64,000 bases of DNA from Chloroflexota bacterium (GTDB lineage Bacteria; Chloroflexota; UBA11872; VXOZ01): NCBI GenBank assembly GCA_958295775.1, contig CATQHC010000005.1:1-64000 (forward strand). Reading direction: 5' to 3'. The position numbers and the translations under genes are program-made. The stretch's first letter is position 1, and each line of letters opens with the position of its first letter. The notes under the pieces were generated by a model. That model saw only the letters and a program-made list of their open reading frames with translations. It was not told where the DNA came from and did not search any database. Positions 52,515-61,919 of the stretch are shown here, in pieces.

Positions 52515-54143
52515 ATGACCGCTTCCGATCGCGCATCCCGCGCTCTCAGGTACACCTTTGCCAACACCCTCGACGAGCAGGAAAACCAGCTTCGCGACAA
52601 CCCGCTGGTGCGGCGGATGGCCGCATCCCGCAAGGCGCTGGCGGGCGATCCCCACCGCCCGCTGTACCACTTCGTCAGTCCCGAGAACAGACTGAACGAC
52701 CCCAACGGCCTCTGCTTCTGGCAGGGACGCTGGCACCTCTTCTACCAGGGCTACCCACCGGAAGACCCCCGGCCCCACTGGGGGCACGCCGTCAGCGACG
52801 ACCTCATCCACTGGCGCGACCTGCCGTATGCCATCTACCCCGACCCGGAGGAGAGCTGCTTCTCCGGCGGTACCCTCGTCGAGGACGACCGGATCATAGC
52901 CATCTACCACGGGACACAGGTTGGCAACATGGTCGCCGTCTCCAGCGACCCGCTCCTCCTCAACTGGGAGAAGGTCACGGGCCAGGCGATCATCCCCATT
53001 CCGGAACACGACGGCTCACCCAGGGAGTACACGGTTTACGACCCCTGTATCTGGAAGCGCGACGGCGTTTACTACTCCCTCTCCGGCGGCGCGCTGACCG
53101 ACGGCCCCGGCGGCCGGCGCATTGCCGCCGACTACCTATTCCGCTCGCAGGACCTGGAGACCTGGGAGTACCTGCACCCCCTCACCGAGGATGACAGGTT
53201 CACGCTGGTGGGCGACGACGGCGCCTGCCCCTACTTCTGGCCCATCGGCGACCGCCATATGCTCCTCTTCTTCAGCCACATGAGCGGCGGCCAGTACCTA
53301 CTCGGCGACTACGACGAAGACCGCGACAAGCTGGTCGTCACCTCTCACGGCCTCTTCAACTTCGGTCCGGCTGTCCCGTCAGGCGTCCACGCCCCATCCG
53401 CAATGCCCGACGGACAGGGCGGCATCATCGTCCTGTTCAACATGAACCCCGGGTTCCCCACCAAGGGCTGGAACCAGATCATGACCCTCCCCAGGCGTCT
53501 CACCCTGGCGGGAGACGACGACGTACGTGTCGAGCCTGCCGGCGACATTGCGTCCCTCAGGCATGACCACAGGCACGTCGGGCCGACGGCGCTCCCAGCC
53601 AACGAGGAAGTGGTGCTGGCAGGCATCGAGGGCAGCGCGCTGGAACTGGCGATAGAGCTCGACCCCGGCGCGGCGCCGATGGTCGAGCTGAACGTCCTCC
53701 GGTCCCCGGGCCGGGAGGAGTACACGCGCATCGCCTTCTACAAGGACCGCGGCTTCAAGGTACAGAACCCCTCCGTCCAGCCCGGCGCGGTCCACCACAC
53801 CGGCCAAGTCGCCATCCGCGGCTACAAGCGCCCGAGGCCCGTCGACCGCTTCGCAAGCCTCCTGACCCTCGACTCTTCCTACTCGTCAACCCTGCCGGGC
53901 GCACTCTCCCGCGCTCCCGAGACGGCGCCTATCCTGCTCGACCTGGACGAACCGCTCCGGCTCCGGGTGTTCGTCGACCGCAGCGTGGTAGAGGTCTTCG
54001 CGAACGGCAAGCAATGCGTGGCGGTCCGCGTCTACCCCGGACGGAGCGACAGCACCGGCGTCTCCCTGCGCGCCCAGGGCAGCCCCGCCCAACTCCGCTC
54101 CCTCGACGCCTGGCAGATGCGGAGCATTTACACGCAGCCTTAG
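52515..54143 (+). CDS. Glycoside hydrolase family 32 protein
   Basis: A 542-aa beta-propeller plus beta-sandwich, as in sucrose/levan/inulin hydrolases. RLNDPNGLCFWQGRWHLFYQ has the nucleophile Asp (NDPNG); YDPCIWKRDGVYYS replaces the usual RDP block; the acid/base block reads DDGACPYFWPIG instead of WECPD, so the usual catalytic Glu is not where expected. The C-terminal sandwich keeps LRVFVDRSVVEVFANGKQ. It may be a variant GH32 clade or not a fructosidase. AAGGAC is before the ATG. It follows a recombinase remnant, and the third codon positions look more C-rich than neighbours, suggesting transfer. Confidence 0.85.
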   Translation: MTASDRASRALRYTFANTLDEQENQLRDNPLVRRMAASRKALAGDPHRPLYHFVSPENRLNDPNGLCFWQGRWHLFYQGYPPEDPRPHWGHAVSDDLIHWRDLPYAIYPDPEESCFSGGTLVEDDRIIAIYHGTQVGNMVAVSSDPLLLNWEKVTGQAIIPIPEHDGSPREYTVYDPCIWKRDGVYYSLSGGALTDGPGGRRIAADYLFRSQDLETWEYLHPLTEDDRFTLVGDDGACPYFWPIGDRHMLLFFSHMSGGQYLLGDYDEDRDKLVVTSHGLFNFGPAVPSGVHAPSAMPDGQGGIIVLFNMNPGFPTKGWNQIMTLPRRLTLAGDDDVRVEPAGDIASLRHDHRHVGPTALPANEEVVLAGIEGSALELAIELDPGAAPMVELNVLRSPGREEYTRIAFYKDRGFKVQNPSVQPGAVHHTGQVAIRGYKRPRPVDRFASLLTLDSSYSSTLPGALSRAPETAPILLDLDEPLRLRVFVDRSVVEVFANGKQCVAVRVYPGRSDSTGVSLRAQGSPAQLRSLDAWQMRSIYTQP

Positions 54144-54256
54144 GGCGGGCCATCGCGGCGAGGTCGTCGCTTGCGGCTTGCCACGTGTTGTACCAGCCTT
54201 CGTCGAAGCATCCGGCTCCCAGCAAGCACGCATGGAGCACCACTTGGAATAGGTGA

Positions 54257-55111
54257 TTAGTCCTGCGTGACCTTTTGCCAGTCGGCGCTGGGTTCCAGGC
54301 CGCCGACGTTGGTGATCTGCTGGCTGAGCCGGTACACTGTGTGGTCGCCGATGCGGGCCTGCAGCGGGTTTTCTCCTTGGAGCCAGATGGGCCACACCTT
54401 GTGCAGGTTGCCGCCGAGTTGGATGCTATCACCGGCTGCTATCTGGTAGACAAGACCGCGCCGCGGCGTGTCGCTGTGGTTTGGGTACGAGGCGTGCAGC
54501 ATGCAGCAGTGGTGAATGGTCATGGAACCGGCCGGCACGACGAGATCGACCACGTTACCGCGCGCTACGTCGTCCTCGTACTCGCGGGGTTCGGTGCAAC
54601 GGCCGGTAAATCTGCCGCTCTCAGCATCGTAGTGGTCGACTGGACCCCGCAGGTGGCTGCCGGGAATCATGCGCATGCAGCCGTTCTCCGGCACGGCGTC
54701 GTCCAACAGGAACATGCATGCCAGCAGGTCGTAGTTCGTGTGCGGAAAGAAGGGGAAGTCCTGGTGCCAGCCCACCTCGCCTTTGCCTTTGGCGGGCGGT
54801 TTCCAGTTCAGCTTGCAGTGTTGGAGGCGCAAATTCTCGCCGATGAGCTGCGTGACCGCGCCCAACATCACCGGATGCTTCGCGGCCATCATGAAAGCGT
54901 CGTCGAAGAGCGCCACGTTTTGAATGACGGCCAAGCTGTCGTCGCCGGCCAGCCGGGCGCGCTCCTCTTGCAGTCGCTCTGAAGCCGCTTGCAGCCCTTC
55001 CAATTCAGTCGCCGACAGCACGTTCTCCAGGATGAGAAAGCCGTGCCGCTGATAGAAAGCCACCTGGTCGTCGCTTAGGACCTTTTCCTGGGTTGCGGGA
55101 GTGGTTGCCAT
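54257..55111 (-). CDS. Phytanoyl-CoA dioxygenase family protein, third copy
   Basis: A 284-aa Fe(II)/2-oxoglutarate oxygenase. EVGWHQDFPFFPHTNYDLLA has the His-x-Asp pair; MTIHHCCMLHASYPNHSDTP carries the distal His, followed by RRGLVYQI with the 2-oxoglutarate Arg. It is clearly divergent from the two tandem copies at 19.6-21.9 kb (different ends and loop lengths), so not part of that duplication. AAGGAG precedes the ATG. Substrate unknown. Confidence 0.88.
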   Translation of the reverse strand: MATTPATQEKVLSDDQVAFYQRHGFLILENVLSATELEGLQAASERLQEERARLAGDDSLAVIQNVALFDDAFMMAAKHPVMLGAVTQLIGENLRLQHCKLNWKPPAKGKGEVGWHQDFPFFPHTNYDLLACMFLLDDAVPENGCMRMIPGSHLRGPVDHYDAESGRFTGRCTEPREYEDDVARGNVVDLVVPAGSMTIHHCCMLHASYPNHSDTPRRGLVYQIAAGDSIQLGGNLHKVWPIWLQGENPLQARIGDHTVYRLSQQITNVGGLEPSADWQKVTQD

Positions 55112-55683
55112 GGGCTTATCTGCTCCTTATATTCCCAATTGTGGAAGTGATCGATTTTTACATGGTTTCTGGCCTAGGTTGTGTTGATACTGTATCACGT
55201 TCAATACAGTTCGCTGCGGGTCACAAATAGCAAAGGGACAATTCCCAGTTCGCGCTACCAAGCTCAGCTTGCCAGCACCCAATACCGGCAGGGAATCGAG
55301 CCGCACAGTACCTCGCGCCCACCGTACCAGGAGCGGGGGACAAGCCCCCGCGCTACGGCTTTGACTCAAGGCGCAGGCAACTTGCCCTTGACCCGTTCGT
55401 ATTCAGAGATGAGGAAACGCCACTTCTGCATGAGGTTCCGCTCGATGGTCTTGTCACTGCTAGTATCCCGCATCAGTTGCCTCCAGATCTGGTGATTGAC
55501 ACTCATCAACTTTCTACCAGATCTGTCAACGAATTACCTGACACTTACAGGAATGACGGATGCCGCTAACGGCCTCTCATCGGTATGACGGACAAATCGC
55601 CGCCATTTCTTTACCATTGACGAACTACCACCCTTAGAGTCACCATTACCTCAACTACCGAACAACAACCACGGAGGAACGCT
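55112..55683. other. Intergenic region with family E repeat and a gene remnant
   Basis: About 570 bp between divergent genes. It contains a good family E copy (55330-55356, AGCGGGGGACAAGCCCCCGC) and a 46-codon frame (55366-55506) described separately. Nothing else coding. Confidence 0.5.
55366..55506 (-). pseudogene. 46-codon frame, possible transposase N-terminal remnant
   Basis: MSVNHQIWRQLMRDTSSDKT, then RNLMQKWRFLISEYERVKGK. The ISEYERVK-type helix resembles the N-terminal helix-turn-helix of some transposases (QWRFLxxEYexVK), recalled from memory and not checked. It ends in a stop beside a family E repeat, so probably a fragment. Confidence 0.3.
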
Positions 55684-56880
55684 ATGTCTGAAGACGTTGG
55701 TTTCGTCACCATGGGGCAAACGTCCGAGCGTGAGGATGTCCCCGAAATCGGCGTAGGCATGCTGGGTTACGCGTTCATGGGCAAAGCCCACAGCAACGCC
55801 CTGCGCAAGATTCCCTACATGGTAGAACCGCTGCCGGCAGTTCCGGCGCTCGTTTCGATTTGCGGGCGCAACGAGGCTGCGGTGCGGGATGCCGCCGCCC
55901 GCTATGGGTTTCAAAAATACTGCACGGACTGGCGCGACCTCATGCAAGACGACGCCATTCAGCTATTCGATAACGGCGGGCCGAACGACACCCACGCCGA
56001 GCCCTGTATCGCCGCCGCCGAAGCCGGCAAGCACATCATTTGCGAAAAGCCGCTGGCGCGCACGGCCGCAGAAGCCAAGACCATGTTGGAGGCGGTGCAG
56101 AAGGCCGGGGTCAAGCACGCCTGCGCCTTCAACTACCGCTTTATTCCGGCCTTGCGGCTGGCGCGGGAGATGATTGAGCGCGGCGAGTTGGGACAGATCT
56201 TTCATTTTCGAGCGGTGTACTTGCAAGAGTGGATCATGGACCCGCAGTTTCCCATGGTCTGGCGCTTGCAGAAAGACATCGCCGGTAGTGGGTCGCTCGG
56301 CGACTTGGGCGCGCACATCATCGATCTGGCGCGCTTCCTCGTGGGCGAGCCGACTGCCGTCTCCGGTCTGACGCAGACCTTCATTAAAGAGCGTCCCACC
56401 GACGACGGCGGCCGGGACACGGTGGACGTGGACGACGCCTTCGTTTCGCTGGTGCAATTTGCAAACGGTGCCATCGGCACGTTAGAGGCCAGCCGCTACG
56501 CCAATGGCCGCAAGAACCACCAGCGCATCGAGATCAACGGCTCCAAGGGCAGCATCGTCTTCAACTTGGAGCGGCTGAATGAACTTGAAGTCCATCTCAG
56601 CGACAGTGAGCCGGCAAGCCACGCGCAGGGCTTTCGCCAGGTGCTCGTCACCGAGGCCGACCACCCGTTTTGGAAATACTGGTGGCCCCACGGCCACATC
56701 ATCGGCTGGGAGCACACCTTCGTGCACGAACTGACCCACCTGTTGGACGCCATCGTGAACGACACGGCCGTCGCCCCCTACGGCGCTGATTTCGAGGACG
56801 GCTACCGCGCCGCCGTGATCTGCGATGCGGTATTGGAGTCTGCTGCCAACGGCCGTGGGTTGGTGCCAATACAATACTAA
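55684..56880 (+). CDS. Gfo/Idh/MocA family oxidoreductase, second copy
   Basis: A 398-aa NAD(P)-dependent dehydrogenase. GVGMLGYAFMGKAHSNALRK (Rossmann) begins after a 20-residue N-terminal tail; IICEKPLARTAAEAKTML has the catalytic Lys; LGDLGAHIIDLARFLVGEPT follows. GGAGG is six bases before the ATG. Downstream on the same strand are a Phd-like gene (11 bp) and a xylose-isomerase-like gene, forming a sugar-catabolic operon. Confidence 0.93.
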   Translation: MSEDVGFVTMGQTSEREDVPEIGVGMLGYAFMGKAHSNALRKIPYMVEPLPAVPALVSICGRNEAAVRDAAARYGFQKYCTDWRDLMQDDAIQLFDNGGPNDTHAEPCIAAAEAGKHIICEKPLARTAAEAKTMLEAVQKAGVKHACAFNYRFIPALRLAREMIERGELGQIFHFRAVYLQEWIMDPQFPMVWRLQKDIAGSGSLGDLGAHIIDLARFLVGEPTAVSGLTQTFIKERPTDDGGRDTVDVDDAFVSLVQFANGAIGTLEASRYANGRKNHQRIEINGSKGSIVFNLERLNELEVHLSDSEPASHAQGFRQVLVTEADHPFWKYWWPHGHIIGWEHTFVHELTHLLDAIVNDTAVAPYGADFEDGYRAAVICDAVLESAANGRGLVPIQY

Positions 56881-56891
56881 GGGCCTTGGTT

Positions 56892-57143
56892 GTGAAGAAA
56901 ATTGAAGCCTCTGAATTCAAAGAGCAGTGTCTGGAACTGCTAGACAATCTGGATGCGGGCGGTCTGATCATCACGAGAGACGGCGTGCCCGTGGCCCGTG
57001 TCGTGCCACTTCACGGAAGTAGTGCCGAACACGGCGGTGCCCGTGATGCCGATCTCATCGGCAGCCTACGGGGCAAGATTAGCATCAAGGGCGACATTTT
57101 CACCACAGGTTGCCACTGGAAGGCAGACTCTGTAGACAAATAA
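56892..57143 (+). CDS. Phd/YefM-family antitoxin
   Basis: An 83-aa protein from GTG 56892 (AAGGG eight bases upstream; the ribosome site overlaps the MocA stop). KKIEASEFKEQCLELLDNLD, LIITRDGVPVARVVPL and SLRGKISIKGDIFTTGCHWK are typical of Phd antitoxins. No PIN-domain or Doc toxin is beside it: the next gene is a sugar isomerase. It may be an orphan retained in a metabolic operon. Confidence 0.8.
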   Translation: MKKIEASEFKEQCLELLDNLDAGGLIITRDGVPVARVVPLHGSSAEHGGARDADLIGSLRGKISIKGDIFTTGCHWKADSVDK

Positions 57144-57203
57144 GCGAAATGCCAAGGAAACAATCAAACAAACGAAGCTTTACCCAAGCAGGAGGCATTA
57201 ACG

Positions 57204-58172
57204 ATGAAACTCGGTGTATTGACGGTACTCTTGGGCGATTTGCCCTTTGAAGAGGCGTTGGATTACCTGCGCGACCTTGGCGTACAGTCGGTGGAGATCG
57301 GCTGCGGCAATTATCCCGGCAACGCCCACTGCGACCCGGACAAGCTGCTTGGCGACGACAAGGCATGCGACGCCTTTCTCAACGCGGTGCAGAGCCGCGA
57401 TATGGATATTTGCGCGCTATCCGCCCACGGCAATCCGCTGCATCCCAATCCCAAGATCGCGCGCGCCCACGCCGAAACCCAGCGCAAGACCATCCAACTT
57501 GCCCACAAGTTGGGCGTCCAGACCGTGGTGGGCTTCTCCGGCTGCCCCGGCGATTCCGACGGATCAAAGTACCCCAATTGGGTCACCTGTCCCTGGCCGA
57601 CAGACTACTTGGAGATTCTCGAGTGGCAGTGGGAACAAAAGGTCATCCCCTATTGGAAAGCAGAAGCCGACTTCTTGCGGGAGCACAATGCCCGCATCGC
57701 CTTGGAGATGCACCCGGGCTTCGTGGTCTACAATTCCGAGACCTGCCTGCAGTTGCGGGATGCTTGCGGGCCGGAGATCGGCGCGAACCTGGACCCCAGC
57801 CACCTCTTCTGGCAGGGCTGCGACATCGTGGCCGTCATCCGCGAATTGGGCGACGCCGGCGCGCTCTACCACTTCCACGCTAAGGACACCAAGGTGCATC
57901 CCCTAAACGCTGCCAAGCACGGCGTTTTGGATACAAAATCCTACACAGATGAGAAGAACCGCTCCTGGCTCTTCCGCAGCGTCGGCTACGGCCACGACTA
58001 TGGCTATTGGAAGGACATCGTGAGCGAACTGCGCCTCGCCGGCTACGACGGCGTGCTCTCCATCGAGCACGAGGATAGCCTGATGTCATCCAACGAGGGC
58101 CTGGAGAAAGGCGTGAAGTTCCTCAAGGACATCCTCATCTTCGAGCAACCCGGTACCGCCTATTGGGCGTAG
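57204..58172 (+). CDS. Sugar phosphate isomerase/epimerase (xylose isomerase-like TIM barrel)
   Basis: A 322-aa AP endonuclease 2-type barrel. Metal and active-site residues are visible in VEIGCGNYPGN, ALEMHPGFVVYN, NLDPSHLFWQG, YHFHAKDTK and SIEHEDS. AGGAGG lies eight bases before the ATG. Coupled with the MocA oxidoreductase upstream it suggests stepwise oxidation and isomerisation of a cyclitol or sugar. Confidence 0.9.
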   Translation: MKLGVLTVLLGDLPFEEALDYLRDLGVQSVEIGCGNYPGNAHCDPDKLLGDDKACDAFLNAVQSRDMDICALSAHGNPLHPNPKIARAHAETQRKTIQLAHKLGVQTVVGFSGCPGDSDGSKYPNWVTCPWPTDYLEILEWQWEQKVIPYWKAEADFLREHNARIALEMHPGFVVYNSETCLQLRDACGPEIGANLDPSHLFWQGCDIVAVIRELGDAGALYHFHAKDTKVHPLNAAKHGVLDTKSYTDEKNRSWLFRSVGYGHDYGYWKDIVSELRLAGYDGVLSIEHEDSLMSSNEGLEKGVKFLKDILIFEQPGTAYWA

Positions 58173-58229
58173 GCGCCAGCTGGGTCAAGAGAGAGTGCTG
58201 ACTCTTCGGGGACGTTGGACCGAAAACAC

Positions 58230-58316
58230 GTAGGGGCACGACATGTCGTGCCCCTACCGCCTTAACGCAACAGTGTTGGTCGCCCTCACCCTAGCCCTCT
58301 CCCCCAGGAGAGGGAA
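58230..58316. repeat. Family F and family B palindromes
   Basis: Family F at 58230-58258 (GTAGGGGCACGACATGTCGT then GCCCCTAC, an almost perfect palindrome) and family B at 58282-58316 (CCCTCACCCTAGCCCTCTCC/AGGAGAGGG), between the isomerase and the convergent polA locus. Confidence 0.75.
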
Positions 58317-58432
58317 CTATTCGTACCGCCTTGTTGTTTAGATTGCCTTGAGAACAGCCAACTGGATGGCGGTACCGCCAAGGCTGTGGCAACACGGTAG
58401 CTACGCTCCCCCATCCTGGGGGCCTCTATCGC

Positions 58433-58558
58433 CTACTCATCTGCTAATTGCGTGGACACGCCCACCAGGTCCGTCAGCCGCACGCTGTGGTCTTTGTGGA
58501 ATGCTGCCGCCAAGTCTTGTGCCAGCGCGGAGGCCCTGGACGTAATCAGGATATTCAC
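58433..58558 (-). CDS. 41-aa NAD-epimerase N-terminal stub coupled to polA
   Basis: The frame starts at GTG 58558 overlapping the polA stop (GTGA) and reads MNILITSRASALAQDLAAAF, then HKDHSVRLTDLVGV, ending in a stop at 58433. It looks like the beta1-alpha1-beta2 start of an NAD-dependent epimerase whose remainder is missing. The four-base overlap suggests it was once, or still is, translated after polA. Confidence 0.5.
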   Translation of the reverse strand: MNILITSRASALAQDLAAAFHKDHSVRLTDLVGVSTQLADE

Positions 58559-61266
58559 GCGATTGGCTCCATGTCGTCCCAGCTTGCGCCCACTTTCGCG
58601 TCCACCTTCACCGGCACGTCCAGCGTCACGGCGTTTTCCATGAGCGGCACCACCAGGTCGACACAAGCATCGGTCACGGCGGCATCGCATTCGAAAACGA
58701 GCTCATCATGCACTTGGAGCAGCATGCGCACCGGCAGTTCGGCCTTCGCCAACTGATCCGCCACGTGCAGCATGGCAACTTTTATGATGTCGGCGGACGT
58801 GCCCTGCACCGGCATGTTGATCGCCATGCGCTCTGCTGCCTGGCGCACGTTGAAGTTCGAGGCTTGCAGTTCGCGCAAGTAGCGGCGACGCCCCAGCAGG
58901 GTCTCTACGTAACCGTGCTCATGGGCAAACTTCCTTGTCCTTTCGGTATATTCGCGCACGCCGGCATAGGTATTCAGGTAATTCTCGATGAACTCCGCCG
59001 CTTCTTTGAAGTCGAGGTCGGTTCGTTGTTCCAGGCCGTGAGCCGTCACGCCGTAGATAATGCCGAAATTCACCGTCTTCGCCGTGCGGCGCATCCCAGA
59101 GGTTACCTCGTCCATCGCCACGTCGAAGAGTTGGCTGGCGGTAAAGGTATGAATGTCTTCCTCGTTGCGAAACGCCCTGCAGAGTTCCTCGTCCTGGCTC
59201 AGGTGCGCCAGCACGCGCAGGTCGATCTGCGAGTAGTCGGCGGCCAGCAAGACCTGGCCGGCGCCGCCCGCCACGAACGCCTTGCGAATGCGCCGTCCCT
59301 CGTCAGTGCGAATGGGAATGTTCTGCAGGTTGGGATCGTTGGACGAGAGCCGTCCGGTGGCGGCGCCGGTTTGTTCGAATGTCGTGTGGATGCGGTGCGT
59401 CAGCGGGTTTACCTTCGTCGGTAATGCGTCGAGATACGTGGACTTGAGCTTGGCAAGCTGGCGGTATTCCAACACGAGATCAATAACTTCATGTCCCCGC
59501 AGTGGTTCCAAGACTGAGGAATCGGTAGAAAAACCAGTCTTCGTCTTCTTCGTGAGAGGAATGCCAAGCTCGTTGGCGAGAATGTCTCCAAGCTGTTTAG
59601 GTGAATTTATCTTGAATTCATGTCCGACGCTCTTATAGACTTTGCCCTCGATATCCTTGATGCGCGAAGCCATTTCTGCCGTAAGCCGCTGGAGAAGGTC
59701 AACATCCACGGCAATGCCCGCGAATTCCATGTGCGCAATCACAGTCGCCAGCGGCAGCTCAAGCTCATCGTGCAGCTTGCGCACGTTGCGCTCATCGAGG
59801 TCCTCTGCCAGCGCAACTTGAAGCGACAAAAGCACTTCGGCCTCGTGAGCGGCCGCCTGGGCTATCTTTTCGCCATCGGCGCCGGCCAGCGACTTCTTGC
59901 GGTCGCGCAAATCATCCACGCTTTCCATAGTGGTCCCGAGGACGTCGAAGACGACGTCCTTAAGCGTGGTGGAGCGGGCGCCGGTGACGTTTGCCAGATA
60001 GCCGGCCAGGTGGCAGTCGAAGACTACACCGGCCAAGAAGATGCCCTGGGACAGCAACGCCAAACTCAAAGTCTTCGCATCGAACACGACTTTGGGTACA
60101 TTCGAGTCGTTTAGTAAGAGCCTGACGGCCTGCAGGGCGGCAGCATCGGCCACGTCAACGTAAGCGGCCTCACTGGAGCCCCACGCAAATGCGAGGCCGC
60201 GCAGCCGGGGCCAGGCAGGTGGATCGGGATCGAGGACCGGCGCCACGGCAACCTCGCCAACGTCACGCAGCGTAGCGCACAGACCCTCAATCGCGTCCGC
60301 TTGTCCGAGCACTTGCGCCACCGTCTCAGTTGTCGCATTGCCGAAGAGCGCGGCTTGCTCTGAATCCTCTGCAGCGGGTTGCGGCAAACGATCGAGCAGC
60401 GACCGGAAGCTCAGTTCTTTGAACAAAGCGAGCACCTGTTCCCGGTCGAAATCGCCCAGTTCGCTCTCCGCCGGATCGAGGGCAATGTCCATGTCCCGCA
60501 CAATCGTCACCAACTCACGGCTCTGCGCAAGCTGTTCCTTGTCCCCCTCTAGAGCCTTCTGTTGGCGGGCGGGTAGCTCATAGAGGTGCTCGAGAATGCC
60601 CTCGATGTTGCCGTACTTGTTCAAGAGCGTGCCCGCGGTCTTCGCGCCGATGCCGCGCACGCCGGGCACGTTGTCGGAAGTGTCGCCCACCAGCGCTTTG
60701 TAGTCGATTACTTGCGCAGGGGCAAGCCCCTGAAAGCGCCCCGCTACCTCCTCGGGCCCGACCTCTGCCAACTCGCCGGAGCGGGGCCGCGGCACGAGCA
60801 AGTGCACCATATCGTCGACAAGCTGGTATGCATCCGTATCGCCGGTCACGATGAGGGTGGGAATCTGCTGTTCCGCCGCCTGGCGTGACAAAGTGCCGAG
60901 CACGTCATCGGCCTCATAGCCCTCCACCGCAAATATAGGAATGCTGAAGGTCTCGACAACTTGCCGCACCCGGTCCATCTGTTGGTAGAGCAACGGGTCG
61001 CCCTCCGGGCGCGTCGCCTTGTAGTCGGCAAATTGCTCGTGGCGGAAGGTGGGGCCGGGCAGATCGAAGGCAACGATGACGTACTTTGGCCTTATCTTGT
61101 CGATGACGTAGAGGAGCGTGTTCGTGAAGCCAAAGACCGCGTTGGTCGGTTCGCCGGAAGCGCTGGTGAAATCCTTGGGCACCGCAAAAAACGCCCGATG
61201 GACGATGGAGTGGCCGTCAATGAGGACAAGCGGACCGGTGGGGGTTTTAGCGTTGGCAGGGCTCAT
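58555..61266 (-). CDS. polA: DNA polymerase I
   Basis: A 903-aa protein with a 5'-3' exonuclease (LVLIDGHSIVHRAFFAV, DNVPGVRGIGAKTAGTLLNK), a central region, and a family A polymerase: motif A DYSQIDLRVLAHLS, motif B RRTAKTVNFGIIYG (O-helix Phe), motif C LQVHDELVFE. The central 3'-5' exonuclease lacks the DxE metal motif (region GLAFAWGSSEAAYVDVADAA), so proofreading is probably lost, as in Thermus and Bacillus enzymes. Repairs gaps and removes RNA primers. The stop overlaps a 41-codon stub. Confidence 0.97.
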   Translation of the reverse strand: MSPANAKTPTGPLVLIDGHSIVHRAFFAVPKDFTSASGEPTNAVFGFTNTLLYVIDKIRPKYVIVAFDLPGPTFRHEQFADYKATRPEGDPLLYQQMDRVRQVVETFSIPIFAVEGYEADDVLGTLSRQAAEQQIPTLIVTGDTDAYQLVDDMVHLLVPRPRSGELAEVGPEEVAGRFQGLAPAQVIDYKALVGDTSDNVPGVRGIGAKTAGTLLNKYGNIEGILEHLYELPARQQKALEGDKEQLAQSRELVTIVRDMDIALDPAESELGDFDREQVLALFKELSFRSLLDRLPQPAAEDSEQAALFGNATTETVAQVLGQADAIEGLCATLRDVGEVAVAPVLDPDPPAWPRLRGLAFAWGSSEAAYVDVADAAALQAVRLLLNDSNVPKVVFDAKTLSLALLSQGIFLAGVVFDCHLAGYLANVTGARSTTLKDVVFDVLGTTMESVDDLRDRKKSLAGADGEKIAQAAAHEAEVLLSLQVALAEDLDERNVRKLHDELELPLATVIAHMEFAGIAVDVDLLQRLTAEMASRIKDIEGKVYKSVGHEFKINSPKQLGDILANELGIPLTKKTKTGFSTDSSVLEPLRGHEVIDLVLEYRQLAKLKSTYLDALPTKVNPLTHRIHTTFEQTGAATGRLSSNDPNLQNIPIRTDEGRRIRKAFVAGGAGQVLLAADYSQIDLRVLAHLSQDEELCRAFRNEEDIHTFTASQLFDVAMDEVTSGMRRTAKTVNFGIIYGVTAHGLEQRTDLDFKEAAEFIENYLNTYAGVREYTERTRKFAHEHGYVETLLGRRRYLRELQASNFNVRQAAERMAINMPVQGTSADIIKVAMLHVADQLAKAELPVRMLLQVHDELVFECDAAVTDACVDLVVPLMENAVTLDVPVKVDAKVGASWDDMEPIA

Positions 61267-61919
61267 CAGGGGATCTCTATCACTCGTTCAAGCGGCAGGC
61301 GCGCGCCGCTTGCTGTCCTTAAGCATACGCCGTTGCGTGGATCTGAGCAAGAAGGCGTGACCTGAGCGCCTTGTCCAAAACCGTGTTTGCGCTTCTCCAT
61401 CGCCCCCGTGTTGAGGCGCGGGGCAGGGGGCCAATGCTGCCGCATTGAACACGACTGGGAAAGGGCGGAGACCCGCGCGCGCCGATAACCCTTGCATAAC
61501 CCGTCATTACCATGAAAATAGGCGATCCTACCGTTCGCCCCCGTATCCGGTACGGGGCAGGCTCTGAGCATCGTCGAAGGGTGAACGGCAGCGGGAACGG
61601 GTAACTCCATGCGACACTCTCGTCTCCGTTCATACTTCGACAAGCCTGTACTGAGCTTGCCGAAGCGCTCAGCACGAACGGAGAGATCGGAGTTCATTTT
61701 CATTCCCTTGTGCGGCCTGAGCAAGACCATGGTGATTCCGGCTTTCGCCGGAATCCAGAGGTGCTAGTACGGCTTGAGTATCTTACCGTCAATAATTTCA
61801 GTCCCATCCCGGCCTTCCTCCGGCGGGCGACTTGCGCAGATCTTCGTGCTTTGATAAAATTTCTGCCACGTGTGCCCTCGTGGTGGGGCAGTTCAAGAAT
61901 AACCAAGGATAGTGCGCTA
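61267..61919. repeat. Intergenic region with families H, D and A
   Basis: About 650 bp. H at 61537-61568 (CCCCGTATCCGGTACGGGGC), D at 61634-61680 (ACTTCGACAAGC...GCTCAGCACGAACGG) and A at 61732-61762 (GATTCCGGCTTTCGCCGGAA). The promoter for the secreted protein at 61920 must be near 61830-61910. No coding frame is credible. Confidence 0.6.

Noticed and set aside
52319-53194. 291-aa frame over the start of GH32
   Set aside because: Only its first ~47 codons resemble a recombinase; the rest is an out-of-frame reading of GH32.
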